Shown here: piece after piece, positions 46,380 to 56,371 of the stretch | Layout: the number at the start of each line of letters is the position of its first letter | How positions within the stretch are numbered: position 1 is the stretch's first letter | NCBI GenBank assembly: GCA_026874595.1 | Contig: CM049314.1 | Span: 55,477,812-55,541,811, forward strand | Source: Sipunculus nudus | Lineage: Eukaryota; Annelida; Sipuncula; Golfingiida; Sipunculidae | DNA: 64,000 nt | Reading direction: 5' to 3' | Translations under genes and position numbers: made by a program | The notes under the pieces: model-generated | Told to the model about the DNA's origin: nothing | What the model saw: only the letters and a program-made list of their open reading frames with translations | Databases searched by the model: none

Positions 46380-47390
46380 TTACATATAAAAGTTATTTCT
46401 AGTAGGTATCTTGAAATTTGAAATTTCTGAAATTTGGTATGTTCATCCATCTTGGAAAGTTTTCTCGTAAACCAGACAGGTGGCCCACTTACCTTTCCGT
46501 TTTTCTAGACAGAATTTATGCCTGTTCCTCAAAAGTGATTTGCACTATTGGCCTAAAATTAGGCATATCCATAAATCATGGACTACTCCTTCATGTACTT
46601 AGGACTGTGGTGCCATCTGCAATCGTGTTTCTGTGACATCCATCTATACATGTGCTTCGGCTGAAATTGCTTATATCTCAGAAGTTTGTCAAGGTATTGG
46701 TCTGAAATTTGGCATGTTCATCCATCTTGGAAAATTCCTGTTAAAGCACACAGGTGGTACCATTTACCTTTCCGTTTTGGTTGAATAAATTAATGACTTT
46801 TTCTCAGGAGTGATTTGCAAATATGGCCTGAAATTGAGCATATCTAGAGATCTTGGACTCCTCCATCTTGTACTTAAGACTGGTGGTGCCATCTGCAATC
46901 GTGTTCTTGCGACGTTCATCTGTACATGTGCTTTGGATGAAATTGCTTATTTCTTAGGAAGGAGTTTGTCATGGTAATGCCTCATGAAATTGGCATGTTC
47001 ATCCATCTTGGAAAGTTTTCTCATAAACTAGACAGGTGGCCCCACTTACCTTTCCGTTTTTTTGTTGATTAATTTAATGCCTTTTTTTCACGAGTATCTT
47101 GCAGTATTGACCTAAGCTGGTGCAATCTACAATCATGTTTACGTGGCAGACATCCATCTCACTCTATTTCCCATTACCACTAAATCCATGCCTTACTTCA
47201 CCTGTGCTACTGTGATTTCGGCGGATACATATAGTCAATTTCGACTACCTGTATCTAGTTGTTTCATGCATCTGTTCACATAGCCGAAGAGTGGTTTGAA
47301 GCCTGAAATTATGTCAAAACATCTTTAATGGCTTTCTCGTACACAAGACTGAGGGTGCCACTTACATTCATTTTTTTATTGTGTGTACCA
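46380..47390. repeat. Tandem ~260-300 bp repeats
   Basis: GTTCATCCATCTTGGAAA, then a GACAGGTGGCCCACTTACC-like word and CTTTCCGTTTT, recur at about 46440, 46698 and 46997, with a remnant at about 47300. Between them a GGTGCCATCTGCAATCGTGT word recurs. The composition resembles the block at 44-46 kb, and the two may share an origin. Confidence 0.7.
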
Positions 47391-48055
47391 ATGGCAGTAT
47401 TTCAACTCGGGTTAAAATGTTCAGTGCTTGCATTGTTAATAAACAAATATTCTTGCCTCAGGAGAATGGAACATTAAGTGACTAGTTCTCTCTGTCCATC
47501 ATCTCTCCGATATCAATAAAAATATATTAATTATGAATTTTTTTTTACAATAAGCACTGTTGAAATAACTTTCATATAATGTATGTATATGGATTTAAGC
47601 TATTAAAGTCTGAAATTTAAAAGCAACTTGTATATTCAGTTGTGTAATATTGCAGATGTTAAACATTCAATCAAAATGATATAATAAAAAATAAGAAATA
47701 TTTGAAACTTCATATATTAACAGCTTTGTTTGTCTACCAGTCTTTTTCGGTCCTTTTTTAAATATTGAGTAATTGTGAATGAACATTTTTACCCTGTAAG
47801 CATTGTTGAATTAAAAGAGCTTTCTCCATTTGTAGTATGAATAAAAATACCTATCAAATGTGTCTTATTTTATTTAACTCCGCTAGAAAACCATGTATCC
47901 TACATATTTCTCGTGACTTTGAAACTTGTATCCTTATAACGGAACTGGGTAAGACAGCATTATCGACATTTACCATAAACTTCGCCATTTTGAACGGCTG
48001 TTTCGTCATTTTTATACTAGGTATTTGCGTTCAAAATTATTCCACTACATAAAGA
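47391..48055. other. AT-rich stretch without recognised gene
   Basis: Only short open frames occur, with many poly-A and poly-T runs. Nothing supportable. Confidence 0.4.
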
Positions 48056-48058
48056 CCC

Positions 48059-48530
48059 TTGAAAATGATGCTGTACACAAGGGATGGCAACATACTGTGT
48101 CTTCAGAAGGACAATCATTACGGCCTGAACAAGTGTATCACCTTGCAGTCTGCTAATGACTGGTTTAAACTGGATGTACAGGGCCAAGCCAAGCCAAAGA
48201 AAGTTTACGCTCATCGAGCAGCAACATGTTGCTGCGGTCAATACCTCAGCCCTGTGCGCTCCTTAAGCATGTTCTCCGAGCCAACAGTCGCAGTGCTACA
48301 ACAAGCCAAGCAGGGAGCCGCAAAGGCCGCCACCGTCAATCCCGAGCCGGTGACCTTTTTACAAAGCTACAGCATCCACAGCCACAAAGCCAGAAGCAAC
48401 CTATATTCCCTTCATCGATCCCAGCAGCGGAGACCCAGTCATGCCATTCGAGAGCCGAACTCGATCTTGTGAACGACACTGTTTTGAGACCCATCGCCAT
48501 TGTACTTGCAGTTTCGGCCATTTAGACCGT
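48059..48530 (+). other. Locally GC-rich open region of unknown origin
   Basis: Two overlapping plus-strand frames are open: 48059-48472 (137 codons) and 48226-48525 (99 codons). The region is GC-richer than its surroundings, which suggests once-coding sequence. The second frame is basic (LRANSRSATTSQAGSRKGRH). It lies just upstream of the LINE endonuclease, so a decayed ORF1 of that LINE is possible. I recognise no motif and cannot choose the frame. Confidence 0.3.
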
Positions 48531-48774
48531 ACTAACCGGGTTTCCCAGTTATGCAAATTTTAGCAAATTTTTCCGTCATCAGCGGATGTACAGGGCATTG
48601 ACTATGAACAGCTAGGATTGAGAGACTGTGTAGTAAATGTGCAGGATGTTACTTTGCATGCATAGGACAGGCATGGAGTACCAGGTCAAAGTAGGAAATC
48701 TCTCAGTCTTGAAGGTAATTACTCTGATTGAAATAATCCGAGTTTGATCCATGAACAAAGCTTTGCACAATCAT

Positions 48775-49125
48775 TATATGAATCAAGCTTATGCTTTCAA
48801 GCCTTTGATGTTTGTGGCTTTTGGAGTAAACAAGATACCGGAGTTCATAAAAAGATTTGAAGAAATGTGATGTGACATTCTTTTGTGAAACAAAACTTGA
48901 TGATGCAGATATACCAAATATTAAAGATAGAATCAAGGATATGGAACTTGATATAGTCTTAAAAATAGAATCCTACTGTAATGGAGTTTTAGGTGGGTTG
49001 TGTATTATCTACAAGAAATGGTTACACAAGTCTATAAATTTCAGGCACTCGGGTAGTGAGCTAGTACAGTGGGGATCTCTAAGTAAACTTGCTACAGGTC
49101 TGGACAAATACCTACTACAAGAGAA
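48775..49125 (+). pseudogene. LINE endonuclease, N-terminal part
   Basis: Read across one frameshift near 48850: FDVCGFWSKQDTGVHKKI, then CDVTFFCETKLDDADI, the ETKLD motif of apurinic-type LINE endonucleases (catalytic Glu), then GVLGGLCIIYKKWL and GSELVQWGSLSKLATGLDKY. The domain is cut at 49125 after roughly half its normal length, by the start of the DDE transposon. In a live element it nicks target DNA to prime reverse transcription. Confidence 0.75.
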
Positions 49126-51214
49126 CGTCGAATATCCGAACATCGTTTATCCGAAAATCGTTCATCCGAAATAAAAAACGGAGAACCGAAATTTTGACCA
49201 TATTTCCGAAATCTGAACAATAACAAAAAATCCAGAACAAAATGGTATAAAAGATCGTCTGATCGCTAGATCAGCGGTGATACATATTGCCAACTAATTA
49301 GTGCACCCGAGCGTGTCCTCGGCTCGCTTTCATTAGAATGTCAAAGCCGGGGCAATTAACCTGTGCAAACAAAACGTTACAACAGACCATTACTGAGTAG
49401 CCGACCGTAGGTCGTAGGTGTGATAAACACAACCCCGCCGGACCATGTAGTCCTTGGTTCAGTTTTGATCAGGATGGATTTAAAGAATAGCTTTTATCTT
49501 CGTTCCGGTAGTCACCCAGGCCTCGAGTACTGCGGTGAGTAGATGTTGAGTTTATGTGCCCCTCCGATATTTACTCACAAAGTCAATTGGTCAGATTATT
49601 TCTGCTTAAAGTTTGGGAATTTTGATTGGTTAGAATCGCTATTTACGACTGCAGTAGGGTAATTCTGACCTTATATAAACCATGCTACGAAGCGGATCAA
49701 TCTGTTGTGATAGTCCATGCCGACAAAAAAACGCTCATCTTGATTATTCTCCACGTGAATTTTTGCATACTGTTGACACTAACTCGTCAATGGTGTCACG
49801 TAAGCGCAAGCGCCATGTCCTGTCAATTCTTGCTGTCGATCCTTGCAAGACTTGACACGGGTACCAAGCCAGCTGACCTCGCCCGAGAATTCAACGTCGG
49901 CAGATCTACGATCAGCGACATCAACGCCAGCCGTCAGAAACTTCAAGAGTTCAAGGCAAAGTTACCAGACACGCCTAATTCAAAGAAGCGCAAGACGATG
50001 CGGTAAGCATCAGATGGGAAACTGGAGGCCGCAGTGTACACCAGGTTCCTACAAGAACGGGCCAAGGGCAGCCCCATCTCCGGTCCTATCTTAATGGAAA
50101 AGGCTGAATGGATCAAGCAGCAGCTTCTTTGCAACGACTGGCTTGCTCAAGCGATTTAAAGTGCAACACGGGGTTCGCCAACTGGAAGTGCAGGGGGAAG
50201 TCTTGTCAGCAGACACAAGCCAGATAGACCAGTTTCGTGGGCTCGTCCGTAAGCTGCAGTAGCACGAAGACCTTCAAGACTGCCAGGTGTATAATGCTGA
50301 CGAGACTGGGCTGTACTGGAAGGTCCTACCGGAAAAGACACTGGCAGATGCTTCAGAAAAAAGTGACCCCGGTCATAAGGTGTCAAAAGACCCCATCACT
50401 GTCCTGCTCTGGGTCAACGCAACAGTAGATCACAAAGTACGCCCGCTTGTGATTGAAAAGTCACAAAAACCTCGCTGCTTCAAGCATGTGAATATGCAGT
50501 CACTACCAGTCGCCTACAGGGCCAAAAGAACGCATGGATGGACCGAAAGCTCTTTGCTGAGTGGTTCCATCAGGAATTCGTCCCTGCTGTCCGTCATTGC
50601 AATCGAAACACTGAAACAGACTCCCGCACGTGCCGTTCTGCTGTTAGACAACTGCCACGCCCACCCTGTGGAGGAAGATCTACGCACGGACGATGGAAAC
50701 ATATGGTGTGTCTATCTGCCCAAGAATTGCACAAGCAAGATTCAGCCATGTGACGCCGGTATCATCGAGTGCAACAAGTGGTACCACCGGAAGCAACTGC
50801 TGTCAACCCTGCTGGACGACTGTGTGGACAGCAATCTCTCCATTGTAGATATAATGCGCTCGTTTACCCTGCCTGATGCCATCAACTTACTGGGCTCTGC
50901 ATGGGACCAGCTGCAGCAATCGACCATCCACACGTACTGGCAGAATTCTCTATTCAAGGGGTCCGATTTGGGGTCTGCTGTCATAGAGTCTGCAGTCGAG
51001 TCACCCACGGACATCGATGTCGGCTCCAAAGCTACTGCTGTCGACGTCGTTTATTCAGAACCCGTCATTACTGATTGGATGCACTGGTATGAGGATGTTC
51101 CGACAGCAGCTTTGCTTACTGATGAGGAGATCGTACAGTCAGTGTGTAAAGAAAAAACTATTTCAGCAGCCATTGATGACGAAGAAGATTCGATCTCCGA
51201 CAGCATCATGTGGA
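49126..51214 (+). mobile_element. Tigger/pogo-like DNA transposon remnant
   Basis: The left boundary is where the LINE endonuclease frame ends. It opens with GTCGAATATCCGAAC and two more nearby copies of TATCCGAA/CATCCGAA, which look like a terminal repeat region. A ~660 bp leader follows, then the transposase. At the right the transposase C-terminus runs directly into LINE RT sequence at about 51215. No matching inverted end is visible there, so the right end is missing. Confidence 0.7.
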
Positions 51215-51219
51215 CATGA
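49790..51219 (+). pseudogene. DDE transposase (Tigger/jerky-type), frameshifted
   Basis: An ATG at 49790 opens a basic start (MVSRKRKRH). After a shift near 49830 comes a Psq/CENP-B-type helix-turn-helix: LDTGTKPADLAREFNVGRST. A stop at 50004-50006 and another near 50157 interrupt the second DNA-binding region. From 50287 the catalytic domain is nearly open. The first Asp is in YNADETGLYWKVL, the second in AVLLLDNCHAHP, and the third in IQPCDAGIIECNKW. Two compensating frameshifts (about 50535 and 50600) replace a segment whose true reading, MDRKLFAEWFHQEFVPAVRH, lies in the neighbouring frame. The transposase would have cut and pasted its own element in the nucleus. It is relatively GC-rich. 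Confidence 0.9.
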
Positions 51220-51845
51220 TAGAATTTTAAATGAATTTATTAAGACCTCTAAAAATAGTCTGCCGGTGCTGGTCAAACTCTTCAACAGAGTTCTGGATGA
51301 TGGGCACATTACTGAACAGTGGCTTGTCAGTATGATAATACCAATCTATAAGAATAAAGGGATCCCGGCTGATTGTGAAAATTATAGGGGAATAACTCTA
51401 GTGAGCTGTATGGTAAAGGTTTTTAGTAGCAAACTCAACAATGGACTTGCTAAATATGCAGAATTATCAGAGATTATTAAAGAAAACCAAGCTGGATTTA
51501 GGAAAGGTTATAGTACCACTGATCAGATATTCTTACTGAAAAATACAATAGATCTGTTCATAGAAAATGGTAAAAGCCTTTATTGTGCCTTTATTGATTA
51601 TCGTAAAGCATTTGATACCATGTGGCGAGCTGCACTATGGTGAAATTAAAGGAGACATGTGTCAATGAAAAATACACAGAGTCATAGAAAATATGTACAG
51701 TAACATAAAGTCTTGTATATTTGCACAAGGGAATACATCTGATTATTTCAATAGCCATACTGGGGTAAGACAAGGAGATATTCTGTCACCTCTACTCTTT
51801 TCGATTTTTATTAACGATTTAGAAGATTTCCTTCTTAACTAGAAT
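51215..51845 (+). pseudogene. LINE reverse transcriptase, N-terminal half
   Basis: The frame at 51215-51643 reads ILNEFIKTSKNSLPVLVKLF, WLVSMIIPIYKNKG, ENYRGITLVSCMVKVF, NQAGFRKGYSTTDQIFLLKN and FIDYRKAFDTMWR, covering RT blocks 0 to 3 and keeping the Asp of FIDYRKAFD. After a frameshift near 51640 the other frame has IENMYSNIKSC and GVRQGDILSPLLFSIFIND (to 51845). The sequence then enters an unrelated repeat. Confidence 0.9.
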
Positions 51846-52796
51846 ATCAGCAGAAGCTAAAAGAACCGTGTGTATAAGTGGTAACAGTAACAAGTATGAA
51901 ATCTTTGTTCTCACATGAATGTTTATCTATACATGTCTCAGTTTTAAATTTAAACTGGAGAGGTATGTAGTACCTTTGCAAGTATGGTAACACCGATCTT
52001 ATGCAGTACTTAGAGATCATCAAGGCATATCATGATACCATGTTTCATAACAATCCACCCAGTGGTTCCTTAGAATAAGTTTCTAAGTTTTTTTTGTATT
52101 ATATTAAGCTCTGTGACATTGCAAAGTATGTCAAAGTCAGCCTTATTTGATCAAGATTTCGTTGATATACATCACCGCTGAAGAAATGAAGTTCCTGTGT
52201 TGAATACTTGAGATATCCCCTTCACAAGGCAAACATTGAAAAGCCAATAATAAATTTATTACTATATGGAAAATAAGGAGAAGCTGACATTAGTGCTAAG
52301 TCTGCAGGAGTGTATATGGGTGGTAACAAGTGCAGAACATCTGTACTCACACGGATGTATGTCTGTTCAGACCTCCTGTAAAAATGCATTAGCACTGAAG
52401 CAATGAAGTTCCTGTGTTGAATAACTTTGGTGATATCACGCTCACAAGGCCAAAGTTGAAAAATCCGATAAAAATTCATTTTAAATCAGAAATCATAGGT
52501 GGCGCCCCCAAACCTGTGCAGCAGGTACAAACTATCAGTCCCAATGATCATAGTAAGTTTTGTGAAAATCCACCGAATGGTTCCTGAGAAATAAGCTTCT
52601 AAGTGTTTTTCATTAATCATCACTGAAACGTAGAAAAATATATCAAGGTCACTCACTTTCGAACTTGACCGAGATTTTGTCGATATACATCTTCACCGAA
52701 GAAATAAAATTCCTACAGTGAATCCTTTTAGAGATATCCCGCTCATAAGGCAAAAGTTAACGGACGCCGGACGGACGGGCTGGCAGACAACTTGGG
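51846..52796. mobile_element. ~950 bp repeat inserted in the LINE RT
   Basis: This splits RT between the GVRQGD...FINDL block and the YADD block. Internally it repeats words such as CACTGAAGCAATGAAGTTCC, TGAATACTTGAGATATCCC and AAATCCACCGAATGGTTCCT about three times, and it ends with AACGGACGCCGGACGGACGG. No coding sequence. This is the type of short non-autonomous repeat with GGACGGAC tails common in mollusc DNA (recollection, not verified). Confidence 0.65.
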
Positions 52797-54005
52797 TGAC
52801 GACAATAACTCATCAGCCTTAGGGCTTAGTTTAATTGTGGTACTGTACGCTGATGATACAGTAGTACTTGCGGCCTTTCCCCGGTAAACTGCAAAAAAAG
52901 CCTGAACACAATAATTTAAAAAAAAAGAGTACTGCGATCAGTGGAACCTATCCATAAATAGTGATAAATCAAATATAGTAATTTTCTCCAAGAATAAAAT
53001 CAACAAAGGACTCCATCAGTTTGGAATTGGAAATGACATCATTCATATTGAGAATCACTTTAAATATTTGGGGGTTACCTTCAGTTCTAATGGGAAGTTC
53101 ACAAAAGCAGTTAAGGATGCGCATGACCTAGCAAATCGAGCTATGTATGGCATGTATAAAAAGTGCTAGTCATTAAACTTACCAGTTGACCTTCAAAACG
53201 ACATGCTTAACAAAAAAGTGATCCGAGTACTTCTCTATTAATGTGAAATCTGGGGATTTGACAATATAGCAATTTCGGAAAAACTTCACTTAAAATTTTG
53301 TAAAATGGTTCTTAAAACTAATAAATCAACACAATGTGCAATGGTGCAAGGGGAACCAGGTAGACACGATATTCATGTGTATGTAAAGAAAAGAATAGTG
53401 AATTTATTGTTCAGGGTTATCACTGGGAAACAAGAGAAACTGAGTCACAGTGTGTATACAATAAGCTTGTCAAAACTCATTAAAATACAAGTCAACAGAA
53501 TGAATAACAGGTATTAGAAAAATATTCAGTGACTCTGGTCTTGGTGACTATTGCTTAGCGAATGTACTCCAGCCCTCTTGCGTGATGGCTGTTATAAACA
53601 AGAACTTGGAAGATCAATTCCAACAGGACTGGTCCTCAAAGATACAGAACAGCTGAAAATGTAGCTCACTGTACAAACATATCAAAACTTCCTTTGGCTT
53701 TGAGGAATATCTTATAAACCTACCAATAAAGTTAAAACTTGCTTTAAGTGAATTAAGATTATCTTATAAACTTCCAATAAAACAAAGCAGACACCGTAGA
53801 ATAAACAGAAAGGAAAGAATTGGTGATGAATACCACACCTTTATAACATACAAACGAAGAAATAATTAATCTACATAAAAAAATCCTAAAAATTATCAAA
53901 AGAAGCATATTATTCACAAACTTGTCCAGCTGGTTAACAGTAAAGGGAATAAACTGAGTAAATATGCCAGATTTTTTGGCGTAAGGACTGAGAAAGTTCT
54001 AAACT
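52797..54005 (+). pseudogene. LINE RT catalytic box and C-terminal region
   Basis: VVLYADDTVVLAAF keeps the catalytic YADD (52846-52857). It is followed by KSNIVIFSKNKINKGLHQFG, IENHFKYLGVTFSSNGKFTK and DLANRAMYGMYKKC. Then come a CEIWGFDN stretch, LHLKFCKMVLKTNKSTQCAM (53305 on) and GRHDIHVYVKKRIVNLLFRV. Stops and frameshifts increase toward 54000, where FFGVRTEKVL-like residues end the recognisable part. Confidence 0.85.
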
Positions 54006-55331
54006 AATTGGTATATATACTTCCAACTTGCAATACAGAGAATTTCATTAATAACCCTATTAGTTATTAGTACTTATAGATCAGCTTCATTGTATAGAAC
54101 TTAGTTTAGTGGCGTTACATTAGTTAGTCAGTAGAATAGATTGTAGAGAGTAAAAAAGTAAATGGAAATTAAGGACCTACATTTCTATAAGACAGTAATA
54201 GCAGTTCTACATTATAATAACAATGTAGTGTAATGACTAAGTCTTGTATTATATTTTTCGGTCACTGTCATGTGTATTTTAAAGATTTGAGGTACAGAAC
54301 AGTGAGTTATTCATGCATACATATGCTGAGACATATCAATCATGTTGTTTTTAATATTTTTTTAACATTCATATATTTGAAATGTAAAGATGCTTCTATA
54401 TAAATTTGTATAAATACATCATGTAGGGTTGTGATAAAATCCAAGGTGCTTATGTTTTTACATTAAATATATATATTTAAAAAAAAACCCTAGTTTCAGT
54501 TTATTTTTTACTTGTATCATATACATTCTGGTGCAGATAATTTAGGTCCATAGTAATAGGCTGTAGGTTAGGAAGTGTTTATGTTAAATACCATGTGAAC
54601 TATACTGTACAGAATGAACAGATAGATACATGAAATACCTCAAAGAAATATGTATATAACTAAGCTTTTTACCTGTAGGACTTTACACTTTTTTGCAGGG
54701 TATAGATATGAAGCTCTAGGTCTTTAAATCTCACTATAACTGAACTATGGAGTCCCATGTTGGTGCCATTAGTAGAGTTAACATGCATTTATTAATCACA
54801 AATACAAATAAGATTCCAGTAGCTGAACCACTGGATATCACACATACACTTCACACAAAAAATTCAGTTCGGATAAAATCTACCACAGAATTTATCTCAA
54901 ATAAAATTTATGGAATATATTTATACGTATATGCTATTCTTTTTTGTGTAATTATATATCAATATATGTACTGTATTTGACAATATATAAAAATATATAT
55001 ATTGAAGCATAAATTTTTCACATGTTCAGAAATCTAGTCTGATGTATTTTTTTTAATGTTTCTTCATTAATGTCATACTGGTGCTCCATGCAATCTTGTA
55101 TTATCTAGAGCCAATAAAATTATATTGTATTGTGCTTGGAAAAACGACAACAAGCCTCGTAGGACAGAACAGGAATTTTAGACCACGCATTATTCGACCG
55201 GTTTACAACTTTCATACAATAAGAACAGGTTGATATGATGTCCCCATGGATCTTTCACGTTTCGTGATTGCAGAGCACCAGGTTATATTCGTGTCGCGAG
55301 TGCAAAGCCCTCGATGGCCCAAAGGCCCAAA
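54006..55331. other. AT-rich region, possibly LINE 3' end
   Basis: No gene is supported. A CCAATAAAATTATATTGTATTGTG stretch near 55110-55137 has a polyadenylation-like AATAAA followed by ATTGT repeats, which would suit a LINE tail (inference). 55140-55330 is GC-richer and unassigned. Confidence 0.3.
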
Positions 55332-55950
55332 GACAACTCCCCCCGACAATTATCCCCAGGAAAATTACCCCCCTGATAAAGAACATACAGTTTAAAGTAG
55401 TAAATGATTTTTAAAATAATATGATAGGGATATATGAATTATGATGCTTCTAATGTGTATTTTAATCTTGATTTATCAAAATCCCCTGTATACTAATTTT
55501 AAGACGAAATATTAAATATATTTAAAAACAAACGTATTCATAGACAGAAAGTGTATAACCAACAAAAAAGGGTCACATTAAATGTTCATAATATGGCCAC
55601 GTTGTAGGCAATGTCTCTTTAATCATAAACTATGAGTTTCAGTGTATACTGAAGGCAGCCTTTGTCTAGGTATCTGACATTATCTGACACTAATTAGACT
55701 CGCTATAATGTCTCTTAATATACAAGCATGATCACAATAACAAACAAATTATGATAACATGATACATAATTCCATTTATAGTTTAAACCCATTTTTATTT
55801 TAACTCCTTACATTTTAAACATTCAACAGAACTTTACTTTCGTAAAATGTATACATTCAACTGTATATTCAACGTACATATGCAATAAGCTATGCAAGGG
55901 GTAATTGTCCCGGGGGGGGGGGGGGGCAATTGACCGGGGGGATCATTGCC
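55332..55950. mobile_element. ~620 bp MITE-like element with inverted C/G-rich ends
   Basis: The left end has ACTCCCCCCGACAATTAT and AAAATTACCCCCC. The right end has the inverted counterpart GGGGTAATTGTCCCGGGG, then CAATTGACCGGGGGGATC. The interior is AT-rich and non-coding. A G run of about 14 sits in the right end. Target duplications could not be read with certainty. Confidence 0.55.
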
Positions 55951-56371
55951 TCCGGCTGGAGGGTATGCGTTCATCCCCGTCCGTGTATATGTGTTTGTGC
56001 ATCTGTCTGTGTGTATTTGTGTTTGATCACAACATAACTCACGCAGTCATAAACTTAATCTCATGAATTTTAGAGAGCATATCGGGAATGGTCCAATGAT
56101 GAATCGATTAGTTTTCGGTGGGGATCAAATGCACCGTCCGGATCCTGGAATGCCATTAAGGAATATTCACAAAGTCACTTTTGCACGAATGAACCCGGAA
56201 ATATGGACCGAATACGTGAATGCAAGCACATTGTGGAAGCTTGCATTTCTTAGAAAGCAGGTTTCTTATTAAAATGTATATCTTGTATCGAAAACAATGC
56301 AAACAAATGTACGCGTAACACGATATTTTAACATCTAGATGAAACTAGTATATTTAAATAGGCAGAGATGC
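55951..56371. other. Flank downstream of lectin gene
   Basis: On the minus strand this lies 3' of the lectin stop. A 69-codon plus-strand open frame at 56063-56272 is unrecognised. No clear AATAAA for the lectin message was identified. Confidence 0.3.

Larger units (their letters stand above)
48590..54010 (+). mobile_element. Decayed non-LTR retrotransposon (LINE), interrupted twice
   Basis: Plus-strand pieces of one LINE ORF2 are found in order. The endonuclease start is at 48775-49125, the RT N-terminal half at 51215-51845, and the RT catalytic box and C-terminal part at 52797-54005. The gaps hold a DDE transposon remnant and another repeat. At the first gap the LINE also lacks the rest of the endonuclease and the linker (about 1.2 kb), so that interruption involved a deletion. 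The motif style (ETKLDD, NYRGITLVSC, GVRQGDILSPLLFS, YADDTVVLA) is that of the Jockey/CR1/L2-type group; I do not assign a clade firmly. Confidence 0.85.

Noticed and set aside
50287-51219. Intact host gene of the jerky/CENP-B type
   Set aside because: Upstream stops, compensating frameshifts and its place inside a LINE point to a transposon pseudogene.
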